64,000 nt of DNA, from contig NZ_JWLK01000005.1 in the NCBI RefSeq assembly GCF_000814005.1, forward strand, positions 124,001-188,000, given 5' to 3'. The notes beneath the pieces were generated by a model. The model had not been told where the DNA came from. It saw nothing but the letters and a program-made list of their open reading frames with translations, and searched no databases. How positions within the stretch are numbered: the first letter of the stretch is position 1; each line of letters begins with the position of its first letter. The position numbers and the translations under genes were made by a program. Shown in pieces: positions 63,206-64,000 of the stretch. The stretch is from Ruegeria sp. ANG-S4. Lineage in GTDB: Bacteria > Pseudomonadota > Alphaproteobacteria > Rhodobacterales > Rhodobacteraceae.

Positions 63206-64000
63206 GTGGACTATACTGCTCAGCTCGATACTGCGATCGCCAGGCTTCACGAAGAGGGACGGTATCGGACCTTCATTGATATCGAACGTCGCAACGGGCA
63301 TTTCCCGCATGCGGTCCGCACCTGTCCCGACGGATCTCAGCAAAACATCACCGTGTGGTGCGGTAATGACTACCTGGGCATGGGGCAAAACCCTGTTGTC
63401 CTGAATGCGATGCACGAAGCCGTGGATGCAGCGGGCGCCGGATCAGGGGGCACGCGCAACATCTCGGGCACCACGGTCTATCACAAGCGGCTCGAGGCCG
63501 AGTTGGCGGATCTGCATGGCAAAGAGGCCGCGTTGCTGTTCACCAGCGCCTACATTGCCAATGACGCGACGCTTTCAACGCTGCCGAAGCTTTTTCCCGG
63601 TCTGATCATCTATTCCGACGAACTGAACCATGCTTCGATGATCGAAGGCGTGCGGCGCAATGGTGGGGCCAAGCGAATTTTCCGGCACAATGATGTGGCC
63701 CACCTGCGCGAACTGCTTGAGGCCGATGATCCCGCAGCCCCGAAACTGATCGCGTTCGAATCTGTCTATTCGATGGACGGCGATTTTGGTCCGATCGAAG
63801 AAATCTGTGATTTGGCCGACGAATTTGGTGCGTTGACCTATATTGACGAAGTTCACGCGGTTGGCATGTACGGGCCGCGCGGTGGCGGCGTCACCGAACG
63901 GGATCGTCTGGCACATCGTATCGACATCATCAACGGAACCTTGGCCAAGGCTTTCGGTGTCATGGGCGGATACATCGCAGCCAGCGCAAAGATGTGCGAC
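63206..64000 (+). CDS. hemA: 5-aminolevulinate synthase (partial)
   Basis: 265 residues to the window edge; the C-terminus is cut off. GTG start at 63206, with AAGGAG at 7-8 nt. [68 protein letters not shown] and the PLP lysine Lys248 in [13 protein letters not shown] match the Rhodobacter enzyme. It condenses glycine and succinyl-CoA, the C4 route to heme and chlorophyll. FNR box upstream. Confidence 0.95.
   Translation, partial: MDYTAQLDTAIARLHEEGRYRTFIDIERRNGHFPHAVRTCPDGSQQNITVWCGNDYLGMGQNPVVLNAMHEAVDAAGAGSGGTRNISGTTVYHKRLEAELADLHGKEAALLFTSAYIANDATLSTLPKLFPGLIIYSDELNHASMIEGVRRNGGAKRIFRHNDVAHLRELLEADDPAAPKLIAFESVYSMDGDFGPIEEICDLADEFGALTYIDEVHAVGMYGPRGGGVTERDRLAHRIDIINGTLAKAFGVMGGYIAASAKMCD

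Overview
The window reads as a chromosomal segment of a marine Roseobacter-group alphaproteobacterium (Rhodobacterales). The grounds are: a DMSP lyase DddP with all metal-ligand residues at the published positions; remains of an RcGTA-type gene transfer agent beside cysE; a luxR-luxI acyl-homoserine-lactone pair; C4-pathway 5-aminolevulinate synthase with a perfect FNR box upstream; a PdhA / lipoyl-PdhB / PdhC operon; and moderately high GC. No tRNA, rRNA, insertion sequence, CRISPR array or defence island was recognised. Most of the window is dense single-copy core genome.

Layout. 1-5.5 kb: truncated fliG, two small secreted proteins sharing a Cys motif, purB, small envelope proteins and bioY. 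5.5-14.9 kb: a hydrolase-OsmC fusion, dddP divergent from a heme-dependent N-demethylase-like gene, a lytic transglycosylase, an MFS exporter, and glnB-glnA. 14.9-23.3 kb: nnr, porin, trigger factor, luxR-luxI, a second transglycosylase, and rpsF-rpsR-rplI. 23.5-33.9 kb: YceI and cytochrome b561-YceI proteins; the fatty-acid synthesis run fabD-fabG-acpP-(GNAT)-(HisA-like)-fabF-mltG; and a DEAD-box helicase. 34.2-40 kb: phhA with a divergent Lrp regulator, then a collapsed gene transfer agent locus (gp1, a terminase/gp15 chimera, a DUF7742-like gene), a DksA-like gene and cysE. 40-47 kb: pdhA-pdhB-small ORF-pdhC, ftsB-like, pgk and two overlapping cyclophilins. 47-57 kb: aqpZ, a 2OG-Fe(II) oxygenase, an M23 peptidase-bactofilin pair, a DUF455 protein, bcp, a large AsmA-like protein and queA. 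57-64 kb: MFS transporter, DUF924 protein, lpd, a structured intergenic repeat, an M20 peptidase and the start of hemA.

The most unusual feature is at 35.7-38.5 kb. An open reading frame of about 820 codons joins the ATPase N-terminus of the GTA large terminase, up to its Walker B motif, to the C-terminal half of the GTA baseplate protein gp15. Portal, capsid, tail and tape-measure genes are absent between them. The best explanation is one in-frame deletion that removed most of a GTA cluster and left gp1, the chimera and the conserved flank. A second notable signal is a palindrome, TAGTTTA-N4-TAAACTA, just upstream of both pdhA and lpd, 16 kb apart. Together these genes supply all subunits of the pyruvate dehydrogenase complex, so the palindrome is a candidate operator for co-regulation. 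Other points are an HisA paralogue whose first catalytic Asp is replaced by Glu, an uncharacterised 86-residue ORF embedded between pdhB and pdhC, and terminator-like hairpins in the leaders of gp1 and acpP.

All identifications come from reading protein motifs and gene order by eye. No database search was run.
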